The translations under genes were made by a program, and so were the position numbers. DNA of 64,000 nt from Deminuibacter sp966424055 (lineage in GTDB: Bacteria > Bacteroidota > Bacteroidia > Chitinophagales > Chitinophagaceae), in assembly GCA_966424055.1 (NCBI GenBank), contig CBJLMB010000003.1, positions 174,425-238,424 of the forward strand, read 5' to 3'. The notes under the pieces were generated by a model. It ran no database searches and was not told the DNA's origin. It saw nothing but the letters and a program-made list of their open reading frames with translations. Shown in pieces: positions 42,210 through 51,410 of the stretch. The first letter of the stretch is position 1, and every line of letters begins with the position of its first letter.

Positions 42210-44057
42210 ATGAACAGGACTGAAGCTGTTTTACAGGATGTGGTGATCAAGTTTGCCGGCGATAGTGGCGATGGGATGCAGCTGACAGGGCAGCAGTTTA
42301 CCAATAATACAGCCTTGCTGGGGATAGACCTGGCTACTTTTCCTGATTTCCCGGCTGAAATACGTGCCCCGCAGGGAACATTGCCCGGCGTGAGCGGTTT
42401 TCAATTGCATTTTTCATCAGACAGGATCTATACACCCGGCGATTTGTGCGATGTACTGGTGGCCATGAATGCCGCTGCACTGAAAGTGAACCTGAAAACA
42501 CTGAAAACCGGCGGTAAGATCATTGCCAATGTGGAGGGGTTTGATGCCAAAAACCTGCGTCTGGCCAATTATGCCGAAGGTGTTAATCCAATAGAAGATG
42601 GCAGCCTCGACGGATACGAGCTGATCAAAATAGATGTAACCAAGCTTACCCGTGAAGCACTGAAAGAGTTTCCCGAGCTGGGCATGAAGGAAAAAGACCG
42701 GGCTAAAAACATGTTTGTACTCGGTTTTCTTTACTGGATGTATAACCGCAGCCTGGACAATACCATTAACTTCCTGAAGGAGAAATTCGGCAAAAAACCG
42801 GTTATACTCGATAGCAATATAAAAGTGCTGCAGGCTGGCTATAATTATGGTGATACAACAGAAACCTTTACCACCCGTTACCGGGTAGAAAAGGCCAAAT
42901 TGCCGGCAGGGGTATACCGCAGCATTATGGGTAACCAGGCGCTGGCCTACGGACTGATTGCTGCCGCAGACAGAAGCGGGCTGCCGCTGTTCCTGGGCAC
43001 ATATCCTATTACACCGGCTTCAGATATATTGCATGAACTGAGCAAATACAAAACATTCAATATACGCACTTTCCAGGCAGAAGATGAAATCGCCGGTATT
43101 ACATCGGCTATTGGTGCCAGCTATGGCGGCAGCCTTGGTGTAACCACTACTTCGGGGCCGGGTATGGCATTGAAATCAGAAGCCATGGGCCTGGCAGTGA
43201 TGCTGGAAATACCACTGCTGATAGTGAATGTGCAGCGTGGCGGTCCTTCTACTGGCCTGCCTACCAAAACAGAACAGAGCGACCTGCTGCAGGCTTATTA
43301 CGGACGTAATGGCGAATGCCCGATGCCGGTGATTGCCGCCAGTACACCCAGTGATTGTTTCTGCGCTGTATATGAAGCTGTACGCATTGCTGTACAGCAT
43401 ATGACCCCGGTAATTTTTTTAAGTGACGGATATATTGCCAATGGCGCAGAACCCTGGCGCTTCCCTTCAGCAGAAGACCTGGAGCCGATACAGGTGAAAT
43501 TTAAAACAGAGCTGGGCTTTGATGAAGAAAAATTCCTGCCCTACCTGCGTGATGAAAAATTGGTGCGTCCCTGGGCAGTTCCCGGTACACCGGGCCTGGA
43601 ACACAGGATCGGCGGCATTGAAAAGCAGAATATCACGGGTAATGTAAGCTACGATCCCGAAAACCACCAGCTGATGGTGAAGATCCGCCAGGAGAAAGTG
43701 GATAAAGTAGCTGATTATATTCCCGAGCAGGAACTCGACAGCGGTCCTGAAAAAGGCAAAGTGCTGGTATTGGGCTGGGGTAGTACGTATGGCGTTATCA
43801 AAAGTGCTGTACAGGAATTACAGATGCATGGTCATGCTGTAAGTCATGCGCACCTGCGTTACCTGCGTCCATTCCCCAAGAACCTGGGTGCGATGCTGAA
43901 AAATTTTGAGCATATCCTCATTCCCGAAATCAATAATGGCCAGCTCATCAAAATCATCCGCGACCAGTTCCTGGTAGATGCAAAAGGATATCATAAGATC
44001 ATGGGCATACCCATTACCAGAACAGAGCTGGTAGATGTGATTAAGAAGCTGGTGTAA
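42210..44057 (+). CDS. korA: 2-oxoacid:acceptor oxidoreductase subunit alpha (fused gamma-alpha)
   Basis: This 615-residue protein combines, as in other Bacteroidota, a gamma domain at the N-terminus (KFAGDSGDGMQLTGQQF, EIRAPQGTLPGVSGFQ) and the pyrimidine-binding alpha domain from about residue 230 (GNQALAYGLIAAADRSGLPL, YPITPASDILHELS, FQAEDEIAGITSAIGASYGG, TSGPGMALKSEA). The C-terminal transketolase-like domain contains LGWGSTYGVIKSAV. The complex oxidises 2-oxoglutarate or a related 2-oxoacid to acyl-CoA with ferredoxin. The catalytic beta subunit (korB), normally the next gene, is not in the window; repeats and the convergent nth follow. 2-oxoglutarate specificity is inferred. Confidence 0.93.
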   Translation: MNRTEAVLQDVVIKFAGDSGDGMQLTGQQFTNNTALLGIDLATFPDFPAEIRAPQGTLPGVSGFQLHFSSDRIYTPGDLCDVLVAMNAAALKVNLKTLKTGGKIIANVEGFDAKNLRLANYAEGVNPIEDGSLDGYELIKIDVTKLTREALKEFPELGMKEKDRAKNMFVLGFLYWMYNRSLDNTINFLKEKFGKKPVILDSNIKVLQAGYNYGDTTETFTTRYRVEKAKLPAGVYRSIMGNQALAYGLIAAADRSGLPLFLGTYPITPASDILHELSKYKTFNIRTFQAEDEIAGITSAIGASYGGSLGVTTTSGPGMALKSEAMGLAVMLEIPLLIVNVQRGGPSTGLPTKTEQSDLLQAYYGRNGECPMPVIAASTPSDCFCAVYEAVRIAVQHMTPVIFLSDGYIANGAEPWRFPSAEDLEPIQVKFKTELGFDEEKFLPYLRDEKLVRPWAVPGTPGLEHRIGGIEKQNITGNVSYDPENHQLMVKIRQEKVDKVADYIPEQELDSGPEKGKVLVLGWGSTYGVIKSAVQELQMHGHAVSHAHLRYLRPFPKNLGAMLKNFEHILIPEINNGQLIKIIRDQFLVDAKGYHKIMGIPITRTELVDVIKKLV

Positions 44058-44120
44058 GTCAGTCGGCAGTCTTCAGTCGGCAGCCGGCCGCCGGCAGTCA
44101 GTTCGGGAGCATTACCCGGT
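44058..44120. repeat. low-complexity CGGCAGT repeat after korA
   Basis: Degenerate words such as GTCGGCAGTCTTCAGTCGGCAGCC begin right after the korA stop, similar in style to the block at 12.6 kb. Not coding. Confidence 0.6.
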
Positions 44121-44220
44121 ACCGGGTGTTCAGCGATTTCTGCGCATTCTGCGAGAGACCCCGTTTTCAATGGTGATCGTGAGACGTCAATCGTGAATCG
44201 TGAGTAATACAGTGTGCGCT

Positions 44221-44392
44221 TCCTCACTAGCGATTCACCACTAGCGCCTCGCGGCGAGGTATAACCAGCAGTCAGTAATACAAAGTCTTTACGTGTGTAT
44301 ACTAATTCCTCACTAGCGATTCACCACTAGCGCCTCGCGGCGAGGTATAACCAGCATCAGCAATACACAGCCTTTACGTAAGTATGCTAATT
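44221..44392. repeat. tandem direct repeat, two 86-bp units
   Basis: Units at 44221-44306 and 44307-44392 begin TCCTCACTAGCGATTCACCA and share 47 identical bases at the start, then diverge slightly (GTGTGTATACTAATT against GTAAGTATGCTAATT at the ends). Each holds the palindrome CCTCGCGGCGAGG. Part of the unit, inverted, occurs at 5607-5619. Position: between convergent korA and nth, so it might also serve as a transcription barrier. Confidence 0.8.
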
Positions 44393-44399
44393 CCGACTA

Positions 44400-45065
44400 T
44401 TATGCCGGATCTGTTTTTTTTGCGGGCTTTACTTTTTTCTGATAATAAATACAAACAGGTTTCAGGCCACATTCATCACATTTGGGATTGCGGGCCAGGC
44501 AGGTATACCGGCCATGCAGTATCAGCCAGTGATGTGCTTTATGAATCAGTTCCTTGGGGATATACTGCACCAGCTGTTTCTCGGCTGCCAGTGGTGTTGT
44601 GGCATTGCGGGTGAGGCCCAGCCTTGCCGCCACACGAAATACATGCGTATCTACGGCCATGTTGGGTTGCTTATCAATAACCGAAGTGATTACATTGGCT
44701 GTTTTGCGGCCTACCCCCGGTAATTCTACCAGTTCATCTACTGTCATAGGTATTTCTCCATGAAATTTATCCACCAGCATATTCGCCATCCCGATGAGAT
44801 GCTTTGCTTTATTATTGGGATAGGAGATGCTCCTGACCAGTGAGAACAATTCATCAAAGCTGGCTTTGGCAAGCGTTTGTGGATCGGGGTATTTGGCAAA
44901 AATGGCCGGGGTGGTCATATTCACCCTTTTATCTGTACACTGGGCAGATAAGATCACTGCCACCAATAACTGAAAGGGATTATCATAAATCAACTCTGTT
45001 TCTGCAACCGGGATATGTTCCTGAAAATAGTCCAGTACAATCTGGTATCTTTCTTTACGCGTCAT
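44400..45065 (-). CDS. nth: endonuclease III
   Basis: This 221-residue bifunctional DNA glycosylase/AP-lyase removes oxidised pyrimidines in base-excision repair. The helix-hairpin-helix is LPGVGRKTANVI with the catalytic Lys121; Asp139 is in VDTHVFRVA. The four-cysteine [4Fe-4S] loop C189-x6-C196-x2-C199-x5-C205 is complete. Length is normal, with a short Lys-rich tail. A TATATTTG box ends only 4 nt upstream of the ATG, which suggests a leaderless mRNA. Confidence 0.96.
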   Translation of the reverse strand: MTRKERYQIVLDYFQEHIPVAETELIYDNPFQLLVAVILSAQCTDKRVNMTTPAIFAKYPDPQTLAKASFDELFSLVRSISYPNNKAKHLIGMANMLVDKFHGEIPMTVDELVELPGVGRKTANVITSVIDKQPNMAVDTHVFRVAARLGLTRNATTPLAAEKQLVQYIPKELIHKAHHWLILHGRYTCLARNPKCDECGLKPVCIYYQKKVKPAKKTDPA

Positions 45066-45460
45066 ATAGCAAATATAAACAGTTGAAAAATGCTTTGAAC
45101 AGGGGCATGTTACTTAAGGCTGTCTGCAGGTTCAGGATAGGCTTCATCTTTCCCATTACCCAGCTGGTTTTCAGAGAACACACTGAATATTAACAACCTT
45201 TTTGTTTGGCTCCCCGGCAGCAGGCACCTTAGCGGGAACGCATACAACAGCAGGCTCGTCCAACCCCGCGGCAGCGACCGGCAGAACAGCCCAGGCCATA
45301 ACCCGAACACAGGATAAACAGGCGGTAATACTACTGAGGATAAAGGGAAATGAGAATAAGGAATACTGAAGCAGGAGCCGGTGGTAATACCTGGCCGGTT
45401 CCCCGGAGGGCCGGCAGGCTGGTGGGACTTCAAATAACAAATAAAATAAACAGATAATGC
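45066..45460. other. intergenic region without a convincing gene
   Basis: About 395 bp on the upstream side of nth. It holds the nth promoter box (45070-45077). A 90-codon minus-strand frame at 45171-45440 (...GEPNKKVVNIQCVL) is open but Pro-, Cys- and Val-biased and unlike the neighbours; I do not count it as a gene. Confidence 0.45.
45070..45077 (-). promoter_or_regulatory. candidate -7 box of nth, leaderless arrangement
   Basis: TATATTTG on the minus strand matches TAnnTTTG and is separated from the nth ATG (45063-45065) by 4 nt. The predicted transcription start is at or beside the ATG. Confidence 0.5.
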
Positions 45461-45697
45461 TTAATTGCTTATAACCGGTGAGGTTTCCATGGCCTGCAGC
45501 AGGATGGCTTGTACAGTATAACGGTGCGGGCCTGATAAATTGGTTTGTTCAACGCCGTTATGGGCTTCCCTGAGTACCTGTAATTTTTCACGTAAATCCC
45601 AGTTCTGCTGCAGCAATTGTTCAATTTGTGAAGACCTGGCTTCAGGCAATTCCCCGTATAGATAAAGCAGCAGGTCTTCGGTGGTACATTGTAACAT
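45461..45697 (-). CDS. small hypothetical protein, zinc-finger-less anti-sigma-like N-terminus
   Basis: This 78-residue protein starts at ATG 45695-45697 (MLQCTTEDLLLYLYGELPEA...). The opening TTEDLLLYLYGELPEARSSQ resembles the first helices of anti-sigma-factor zinc-finger domains (yLdGeL...) but has no HxxxCxxC. A helical middle and an extended tail follow, with no membrane segment. It is conserved-looking and lies 75 bp after divIC on the same strand, so it may be read through from that operon. Function unknown. Confidence 0.6.
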   Translation of the reverse strand: MLQCTTEDLLLYLYGELPEARSSQIEQLLQQNWDLREKLQVLREAHNGVEQTNLSGPHRYTVQAILLQAMETSPVISN

Positions 45698-45771
45698 AGC
45701 GAAATAATAGCGGATAAAAAATAAATAGCCTACCATAAAGTAACGATAGCTTATCCGGTGATATTGCGCGG

Positions 45772-46092
45772 TTATTTATTTTTTTCGGCTGCAGGCGGGC
45801 TTTCTACAATAAAAACATCTTCATTATCCCGCTTCATATAAAAGTTTTCCCGGGCATATTTTTCCAGGGCGGCAGGATTGTGTTGCAGATCAGCGAGTTC
45901 TTTCCTGGTTTTGGCAATCTCGTCCAGGTAAAACTGTTTGCTGGCCTGCAGTTCTTTCAGTTGTTTTTTTCTTTCTATCTGGGTGAAAACATCGTTACGG
46001 TCAAAAAAAAGCATCAGCACGGCAAATATACCCAGCGAGAGCAGGTATTTGTTTTTGATAACAGAGAAAATGCCTATGAATACTTTCTTCAT
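45772..46092 (-). CDS. septum formation initiator DivIC/FtsB family
   Basis: This 106-residue protein starts at ATG 46090-46092 (MKKVFIGIFSVIKN...). One membrane helix (KYLLSLGIFAVLMLFF, about 16-31) is followed by a coiled coil (QIERKKQLKELQASKQFYLDEI..., 38-75) and the FtsB/DivIC end motif LEKYARENFYMKRDNEDVFIV. It is a bitopic component of the division complex linking cytosolic and periplasmic parts. It lies 158 bp downstream of eno on the same strand, an arrangement common in Bacteroidota. Confidence 0.9.
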   Translation of the reverse strand: MKKVFIGIFSVIKNKYLLSLGIFAVLMLFFDRNDVFTQIERKKQLKELQASKQFYLDEIAKTRKELADLQHNPAALEKYARENFYMKRDNEDVFIVESPPAAEKNK

Positions 46093-46250
46093 AAAAAGAG
46101 ATCGGTTTTCAGATAAGTAAAGGTAGTAATAAACCCGGCTTACCTGCAAACCGATCTCCTGTAAAATTTGTCTCAGCATCACTGTATTACCCGGCTGCAG
46201 GTCAAAAAGCCTGTCCGCTCCTGGTATTATACAGTGGTTATCCGCCGAGG

Positions 46251-47534
46251 TTATTTACCAAAACGGATCTTGCCTTTGGGATAAATAGCGTTTTCGGCCA
46301 GTGCCTCTTCAATACGCAGCAACTGGTTGTATTTAGCCATACGGTCTGTACGGGAAGCACTACCGGTTTTGATCTGTCCGCAGTTAAGGGCAACAGCGAG
46401 GTCGGCGATGGTAGTATCTTCTGTTTCACCGCTTCTATGGCTCATGATGGTAGTGTAACCACTGCCTTGAGCCAGCTGTACTGCATTGATGGTTTCAGTA
46501 ACTGTACCAATCTGGTTTACCTTGATCAGGATGCTGTTGGCCACACCATTGTCGATACCGCGCTGCAGTATTTTGGTATTGGTAACAAACAGGTCATCAC
46601 CCACCAGCTGTACTTTATGCCCAATGGCGTCGGTTAATTTTTTCCAGCCATCCCAGTCTTCCTCAGCCATCCCGTCTTCAATAGAGATGATGGGGTATTT
46701 GTTCACCCATTCTGTCCAGTAGGCAACCATTTCATCGCTGGTGATGGTTTTGCCACTACTTTTATAGAAAGTGTATTTACCGTCTTTCATCATCTCGCTG
46801 CTGGCTGCATCGAGTGCGATACCGATCTGTTCGCCGGCTTTATAACCTGCGGCTTCAATAGCCTGCAATACTGTTTCGATAGCTTCTTCATTGCTCTGGA
46901 TATCGGGGGCGAAACCACCTTCATCGCCTACATTGGTGCTGTACCCTTTTTTCTTCAGCACTGATTTCAGCTGGTGGAAGATTTCAACACCCCAGCGGAG
47001 GCCTTCACTGAAAGTAGATGCACCCACAGGCACGATCATATATTCCTGGTAATCGATCTTATTATCGGCATGTACACCACCATTGAGTATGTTCATCAGC
47101 GGCATGGGTAATACCGTGCTGTTAACACCACCCAGGTAACGGTACAGGGGAAGATTGCTTTCGAGAGCGGCTGCTTTGGCTACGGCCATGGATACGGCCA
47201 GGGTTGCATTGGCGCCCAGTTTGCTTTTGTTTTCAGTACCATCCAGGTCGATCATTTTTTTATCGATGCCGGGTTGGTCATTTACATTCCAGCCATTCAG
47301 CTGATCGGCAATGATATCATTGACATTGGAAACGGCTTTTAATACGCCTTTACCCTGGTATACACTTTTATCATTATCCCTCAGCTCAACTGCTTCGTGG
47401 ATACCGGTAGAAGCACCGCTGGGCACTGATGCACGGCCAAGAATACCGTTTTCGGTTATTACATCAACTTCTACAGTGGGATTGCCGCGGCTGTCTAATA
47501 TCTGACGGGCATGAATGTCTGCAATGTAGCTCAT
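46251..47534 (-). CDS. eno: enolase
   Basis: This 427-residue enzyme dehydrates 2-phosphoglycerate to phosphoenolpyruvate in glycolysis. ARQILDSRGNPTVEVDV (9-25), PSGASTGIHEAVE (38-50, mobile loop with Ser), GDEGGFAP with catalytic Glu205, the metal ligands Asp242, Glu286 and Asp313, catalytic Lys338 in LIKVNQIGT, and SHRSGETED are all in place. The sequence is full length and ordinary. divIC follows downstream. Confidence 0.98.
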   Translation of the reverse strand: MSYIADIHARQILDSRGNPTVEVDVITENGILGRASVPSGASTGIHEAVELRDNDKSVYQGKGVLKAVSNVNDIIADQLNGWNVNDQPGIDKKMIDLDGTENKSKLGANATLAVSMAVAKAAALESNLPLYRYLGGVNSTVLPMPLMNILNGGVHADNKIDYQEYMIVPVGASTFSEGLRWGVEIFHQLKSVLKKKGYSTNVGDEGGFAPDIQSNEEAIETVLQAIEAAGYKAGEQIGIALDAASSEMMKDGKYTFYKSSGKTITSDEMVAYWTEWVNKYPIISIEDGMAEEDWDGWKKLTDAIGHKVQLVGDDLFVTNTKILQRGIDNGVANSILIKVNQIGTVTETINAVQLAQGSGYTTIMSHRSGETEDTTIADLAVALNCGQIKTGSASRTDRMAKYNQLLRIEEALAENAIYPKGKIRFGK

Positions 47535-47756
47535 GATCGCTTATTGTTTGATTTTAGAATAAATCTGTGTTGTAATGGCCGGTGAAAAGCTGCGCGGCAA
47601 CAGGCGGTGAAAGGCAAGTAAACAGAACGGTTCTCTTGCTTGTATAGAAAGCCTGAGCCGGGCATATCGATCCACTTTTCAATGGCAAGCGGTTTTGCGA
47701 TTGCAAATAAACAATCTTTTTCCGGGTTTGTGGCCGATTAAAAGGTGAACATTGTA

Positions 47757-47773
47757 TTAGTTTTAAAAACTAA
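47757..47773 (-). repeat. palindrome between ligA and eno
   Basis: TTAGTTTT-A-AAAACTAA, 46 bp beyond the ligA stop. It might be a weak terminator of ligA (no GC-rich stem) or an operator upstream of eno. Confidence 0.35.
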
Positions 47774-47818
47774 CGTTCATTTGGGTGGTGCCTGCACACC
47801 TTCGGGTATACAGGTGTA

Positions 47819-49954
47819 TTATTCCATCATAGACAAAAACTGGTCTTCTGTAATGATTTTAATAGTATTGATCTTTTTGGCTTTTTCCAGCTTGCTGCCG
47901 GCATCTTCACCCACTACCAGGTAATCGAGTTTACTGCTTACGCCGCTTACAATTTTGCCGCCATTATTTTCTACCATTGTTTCAGCCTCACTGCGTTTTA
48001 GTTTGGCAAGCGTACCGGTGAACAAAAATGTTTGCCCGTGCAGGGTATCCTTGCCCTGGTGTACCTGGCTTTTTTTGTTTTTGAGCTGAAGGCCCAGTGC
48101 TTCCAGCTGTTCCAGCATATGAATATTCTGGTCGTTGTGGAAGAATTTGAAAACGCTCTGCGCTACTTTTACGCCGATGTCTTCCAGTTGTTGCAGTTCC
48201 TCTTCGGTTTTATCTTTCAGTTCAAGCAGGTAATGCAATGCATTGGCAATGGTTTTAGCGGTTGTTTCCCCTACATAGCGGATGCCCAGTGCATATACCA
48301 GCCGGTTCAGCGGCTGTGTTTTAGATGCTTCAATCGCATTGCGCAGGTTGTCGATGGATTTCTGGCCAAACCCTTCCAGCTTGCTGATGGCATCAAAATC
48401 CAGTGTATAAATACCGGGAATATCGGGCAGCAGCCCCAGTTCGTAAAACTTGCGCACATTGGCTTCGCCAAAGCTTTTGATATCCATCGCATCCTTACTT
48501 ACAAAATGGATAATACGTTCCACCACCTGGGCCTTGCATTCGATATTGATACAGCGCCAAACAGCTTCCCCGGCTTCTTTATACAATTCACTGCCGCATA
48601 CGGGGCAGTTGCGGGGAAAATGGATCTCTTTTTCATGTCCCGTACGCAGCTCGGATTGCGATTTTACGATCTGTGGTATCACATCTCCGGCTCTTTCTAT
48701 CAGCACACTATCGCCTATTTTCAGGTCTTTTTCGCGGATATAATCTTCATTGTGAATAGAAATACTGGATACCGTTACGCCACCGATGAATACGGGATCC
48801 AGTTTGGCTACCGGTGTTACCGCTCCTGTTCTGCCCACCTGGAATTCTACACTGCGCAGGTGGGTGGTAGCCTGGCGGGCCTTGAATTTAAAAGCCATTG
48901 CCCAGCGGGGATGATGGGTGGTCATACCCATGCGGTCCTGCAGGGCCAGGTCGTTCACTTTGATCACCATACCATCTATTTCATAGGGCAGTGTATCGCG
49001 CATCTCTTCAAAATCGTGTACATGTGTAATCACCTGCTGAATGCCTTTGACCACCTGTTTCTCCTTTTGCGGTGAGCGGAAGCCGCATTCCCACAGCAGT
49101 TGCAGGGTTCCGCTGTGCGTATCCAGCAGGTGTTTGCCAATGACTGCCGGTTCATCACCGGGTTTACCATCTATGGCAAACTGCCTGCCGTCTTTCATAG
49201 TATAAAAACTTACATGGTATAAAAAAGCTTCCAGGTTTCTTTTGGCTACCTCTCTTGGGTCTTTCATACGCAGGCTGCCGCTGGCTGCATTACGCGGGTT
49301 GGCCAGGGCGGCGAGGCCCTGTTCTGCCAGGCCGTCGTTGTATTTTTTAAAAGAAGCTTTGCTCATCAGTATTTCGCCCCTGATCTCTATCTGCTGGATA
49401 CCATACTTTGAAAAAGGGGCTGAAAGGGGGATAGACCGTATCTGTTTAATATTGGTGGTGATATCTTCTCCTTCCACACCATCTCCCCGGGTGGCGCCAC
49501 GCACCAGCAAATCATTTTCATAGATCAGTGAAATGCTGGCCCCGTCAAATTTGGGTTCGATGCAATATTCTACCGTGTCCAGGTCAGTAAGTTCGCGCGC
49601 CTTACGGTCCCAATCGATCAGGTCATCGGCATTGTACGAGTTCTCTAGCGATAGCATGGGCACCAGGTGCTGCACAGTGGGAAATTCCCTGGTAAGGCCT
49701 TTGCCTACACGCTGGGTGGGGGAATCGGGGGTAATTTTTTCCGGATGCGCTTCTTCCAGCTTTTCCAGCTGTTTGTACAACAGGTCATACTCACCATCGG
49801 CAATCAGCGGGTCGTTCAGCACATAATAACGGTATTCATGAAAACGCAGCACATTACGCAGGTCTTCTATTTTAGCAAGAGAAATGTTGCCGGCATGTTG
49901 CAAAAAATCCTGTGTTTGTTTTTGTAAAGCCTTTGTGGTATCTCCCTGATGCAT
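47819..49954 (-). CDS. ligA: NAD-dependent DNA ligase
   Basis: This protein has 711 residues from ATG 49952-49954 (MHQGDTTKALQKQ...). Domain order is Ia (YYVLNDPLIADGEYDLL), the adenylation domain with EPKFDGASIS (nucleophile Lys135), the OB fold, a four-Cys zinc finger (CPVCGSELYKEAGEAVWRC...C), helix-hairpin-helix repeats, and a C-terminal BRCT domain (LFTGTLAKLKRSEAE...). It seals nicks in replication and repair. The frame continues 36 codons upstream, but that part is not ligase and contains a hydrophobic stretch, so I reject it. Confidence 0.97.
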   Translation of the reverse strand: MHQGDTTKALQKQTQDFLQHAGNISLAKIEDLRNVLRFHEYRYYVLNDPLIADGEYDLLYKQLEKLEEAHPEKITPDSPTQRVGKGLTREFPTVQHLVPMLSLENSYNADDLIDWDRKARELTDLDTVEYCIEPKFDGASISLIYENDLLVRGATRGDGVEGEDITTNIKQIRSIPLSAPFSKYGIQQIEIRGEILMSKASFKKYNDGLAEQGLAALANPRNAASGSLRMKDPREVAKRNLEAFLYHVSFYTMKDGRQFAIDGKPGDEPAVIGKHLLDTHSGTLQLLWECGFRSPQKEKQVVKGIQQVITHVHDFEEMRDTLPYEIDGMVIKVNDLALQDRMGMTTHHPRWAMAFKFKARQATTHLRSVEFQVGRTGAVTPVAKLDPVFIGGVTVSSISIHNEDYIREKDLKIGDSVLIERAGDVIPQIVKSQSELRTGHEKEIHFPRNCPVCGSELYKEAGEAVWRCINIECKAQVVERIIHFVSKDAMDIKSFGEANVRKFYELGLLPDIPGIYTLDFDAISKLEGFGQKSIDNLRNAIEASKTQPLNRLVYALGIRYVGETTAKTIANALHYLLELKDKTEEELQQLEDIGVKVAQSVFKFFHNDQNIHMLEQLEALGLQLKNKKSQVHQGKDTLHGQTFLFTGTLAKLKRSEAETMVENNGGKIVSGVSSKLDYLVVGEDAGSKLEKAKKINTIKIITEDQFLSMME

Positions 49955-50266
49955 AGCGTAAATTTGAGCGCTAAAGGTAAGCAGGAACTGTATGAGAAAG
50001 AAGGATTGCACACCTGCACCGTGAAAAGACGGGCCCATGCAATATAACCGCAGTACCGGCATGTAAAAAATACGCAGAACAAAGAATATTTGTAATTTAG
50101 AAACTTGTTATGCCGCAAGCCAAAACCTTGGCTATCTTGCAAAACCAAAATATCTGTACCTGCTGAATAATAAGTATTGCCATAATGAAACCATGCATCC
50201 GGACTTTTCTCACCAGAGAAAGCATGCTGTGCAGGGTTCTTCCGGCCATTTAAAAATTTGTTTTGG

Positions 50267-51016
50267 ATGAAAAAAGAACCTGCCGTTGTTACCGAATTCA
50301 AGAAAAAGCATGGAGGCGTAATTCAGGATGTAAACCAGCTGGTAGCCTCTTATCCGCGTGTTCCCATTACCGTAGACTGCGTCATTTTTGGCTTTGATGA
50401 AAATGAACTGAAGGTGTTGCTGATACGAAGCGACCTGGAAATATTTAAAGGGAAATGGTCCCTGCTGGGCGATTTTGCAGGGGATAATGAAGAGCTGGAT
50501 GACGCCGCCAACCGCGTACTGAAAGAGCGTACAGGTATGGATGATGTATACCTGGAGCAGGTGCGTACTTTCAGTAGTCCCAAACGACATCCCGGCGGCC
50601 GTGTATTAACAGTGGCCTATTGCTCTTTGCTGAATGTAGAGCACCACCAGCTGAAAATACTGGATAATGAACTGCACTGGCATAGTGTACACAGTTTAAA
50701 AGAAATGGCCTTCGACCATAAAGAAATACTGGATTTCTGTTATAAATGGCTGCAGAAACGCATGCAGGAGCATCCCCTGGGTATTAACCTGCTGCCGGAT
50801 AAATTCTCGCTGCGCGAGCTGCAGAACCTGTATGAGGTAGTGCTGGATGTGAAACTGGACCGGCGTAATTTCCGCAAGAAGTTTTTCTCCATGGACTTTT
50901 TAATAGATACCGGCGAATATGAAGATGATGTACCACACAGGCCGGGCCGGTTGTATAAATTCAATTTCCAGAAATACGAAAAAAGCAAACGGAGCTGGAT
51001 AGGTATCGATTTTTGA
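50267..51016 (+). CDS. Nudix-fold transcriptional regulator (NrtR/AraR type)
   Basis: This protein has 249 residues from ATG 50267 (MKKEPAVV...). Residues about 35-165 form a Nudix domain (VDCVIFGFDENELKVLLIRS). The catalytic box is degenerate: the RE-U-x-EE core reads R-V-L-K-E-R, with one essential Glu changed to Val and the second Glu of the pair to Arg, so hydrolysis is unlikely. The C-terminal ~80 residues (SLRELQNLYEVVLDVKLDRRNFRKKFFSMDFL) match the winged helix of NrtR-like regulators. Such proteins sense ADP-ribose or, in Bacteroides, sugars. It sits directly upstream of susC with the palindromes between them, so it probably controls the uptake operon. Confidence 0.88.
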   Translation: MKKEPAVVTEFKKKHGGVIQDVNQLVASYPRVPITVDCVIFGFDENELKVLLIRSDLEIFKGKWSLLGDFAGDNEELDDAANRVLKERTGMDDVYLEQVRTFSSPKRHPGGRVLTVAYCSLLNVEHHQLKILDNELHWHSVHSLKEMAFDHKEILDFCYKWLQKRMQEHPLGINLLPDKFSLRELQNLYEVVLDVKLDRRNFRKKFFSMDFLIDTGEYEDDVPHRPGRLYKFNFQKYEKSKRSWIGIDF

Positions 51017-51060
51017 TGTATCTGAATACCCGAGGGTGTTTAAACATCGCATCAGTAAAA

Positions 51061-51095
51061 CGGCTGTCTGTAATACGCAGGCAGCCGCTTTTATT
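51061..51095 (+). terminator. intrinsic terminator of the Nudix regulator gene
   Basis: 10-bp stem CGGCTGTCTG (51061-51070) with CAGGCAGCCG (51078-51087; one G-U pair), 7-nt loop, followed by CTTTTATTTTT. Confidence 0.85.
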
Positions 51096-51266
51096 TTTCC
51101 GGTGCAATCTTTTTCTTCAGCGGTCAGGGGTGTAAAAGGCCCCGCAGCATGGTTCTGCAAAAGCGTTTTTGTTTTTGATAAGCAAGGGAATAGAATGGTT
51201 TATGATGGGTAAAATTGGGTTGTCAAACACCCTTGCAAGTGTACAGGCGCTAAAATTTTTTTGAAA

Positions 51267-51328
51267 TGTGTAAAAAATACACAAAATTGCGCCTCGTTGT
51301 CTTTTTGTATTTGTGTAAAAAGTACACA
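51267..51328. promoter_or_regulatory. two palindromic operators before susC-1
   Basis: Two exact matches to TGTGTA-N5-TACACA: 51267-51283 (spacer AAAAA) and 51312-51328 (spacer AAAAG), 45 bp apart start to start. The same word occurs once upstream of the second susC. They lie between the Nudix regulator and the susC gene, which makes that regulator the leading candidate for binding. Confidence 0.82.
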
Positions 51329-51410
51329 TTAAAGATAACGAACATTTGTAATTACTTGCTTGCGCATGCTGAAAACTGGTACTGCCATATATCCTGCCCG
51401 GCCCTTGTTA

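Noticed and set aside
45171..45440. Minus-strand frame of about 90 codons beside nth
   Set aside because: Pro/Cys/Val-biased composition unlike neighbours, no recognisable domain, no promoter or start signal.
49955..50062. 36-residue N-terminal extension of LigA
   Set aside because: Not part of the ligase family; domain Ia begins after the ATG at 49954.
50267..51016. Annotation as an active Nudix hydrolase
   Set aside because: The Nudix box lacks the essential REUxEE glutamates, and a winged-helix domain and operator-bearing context indicate a regulator.
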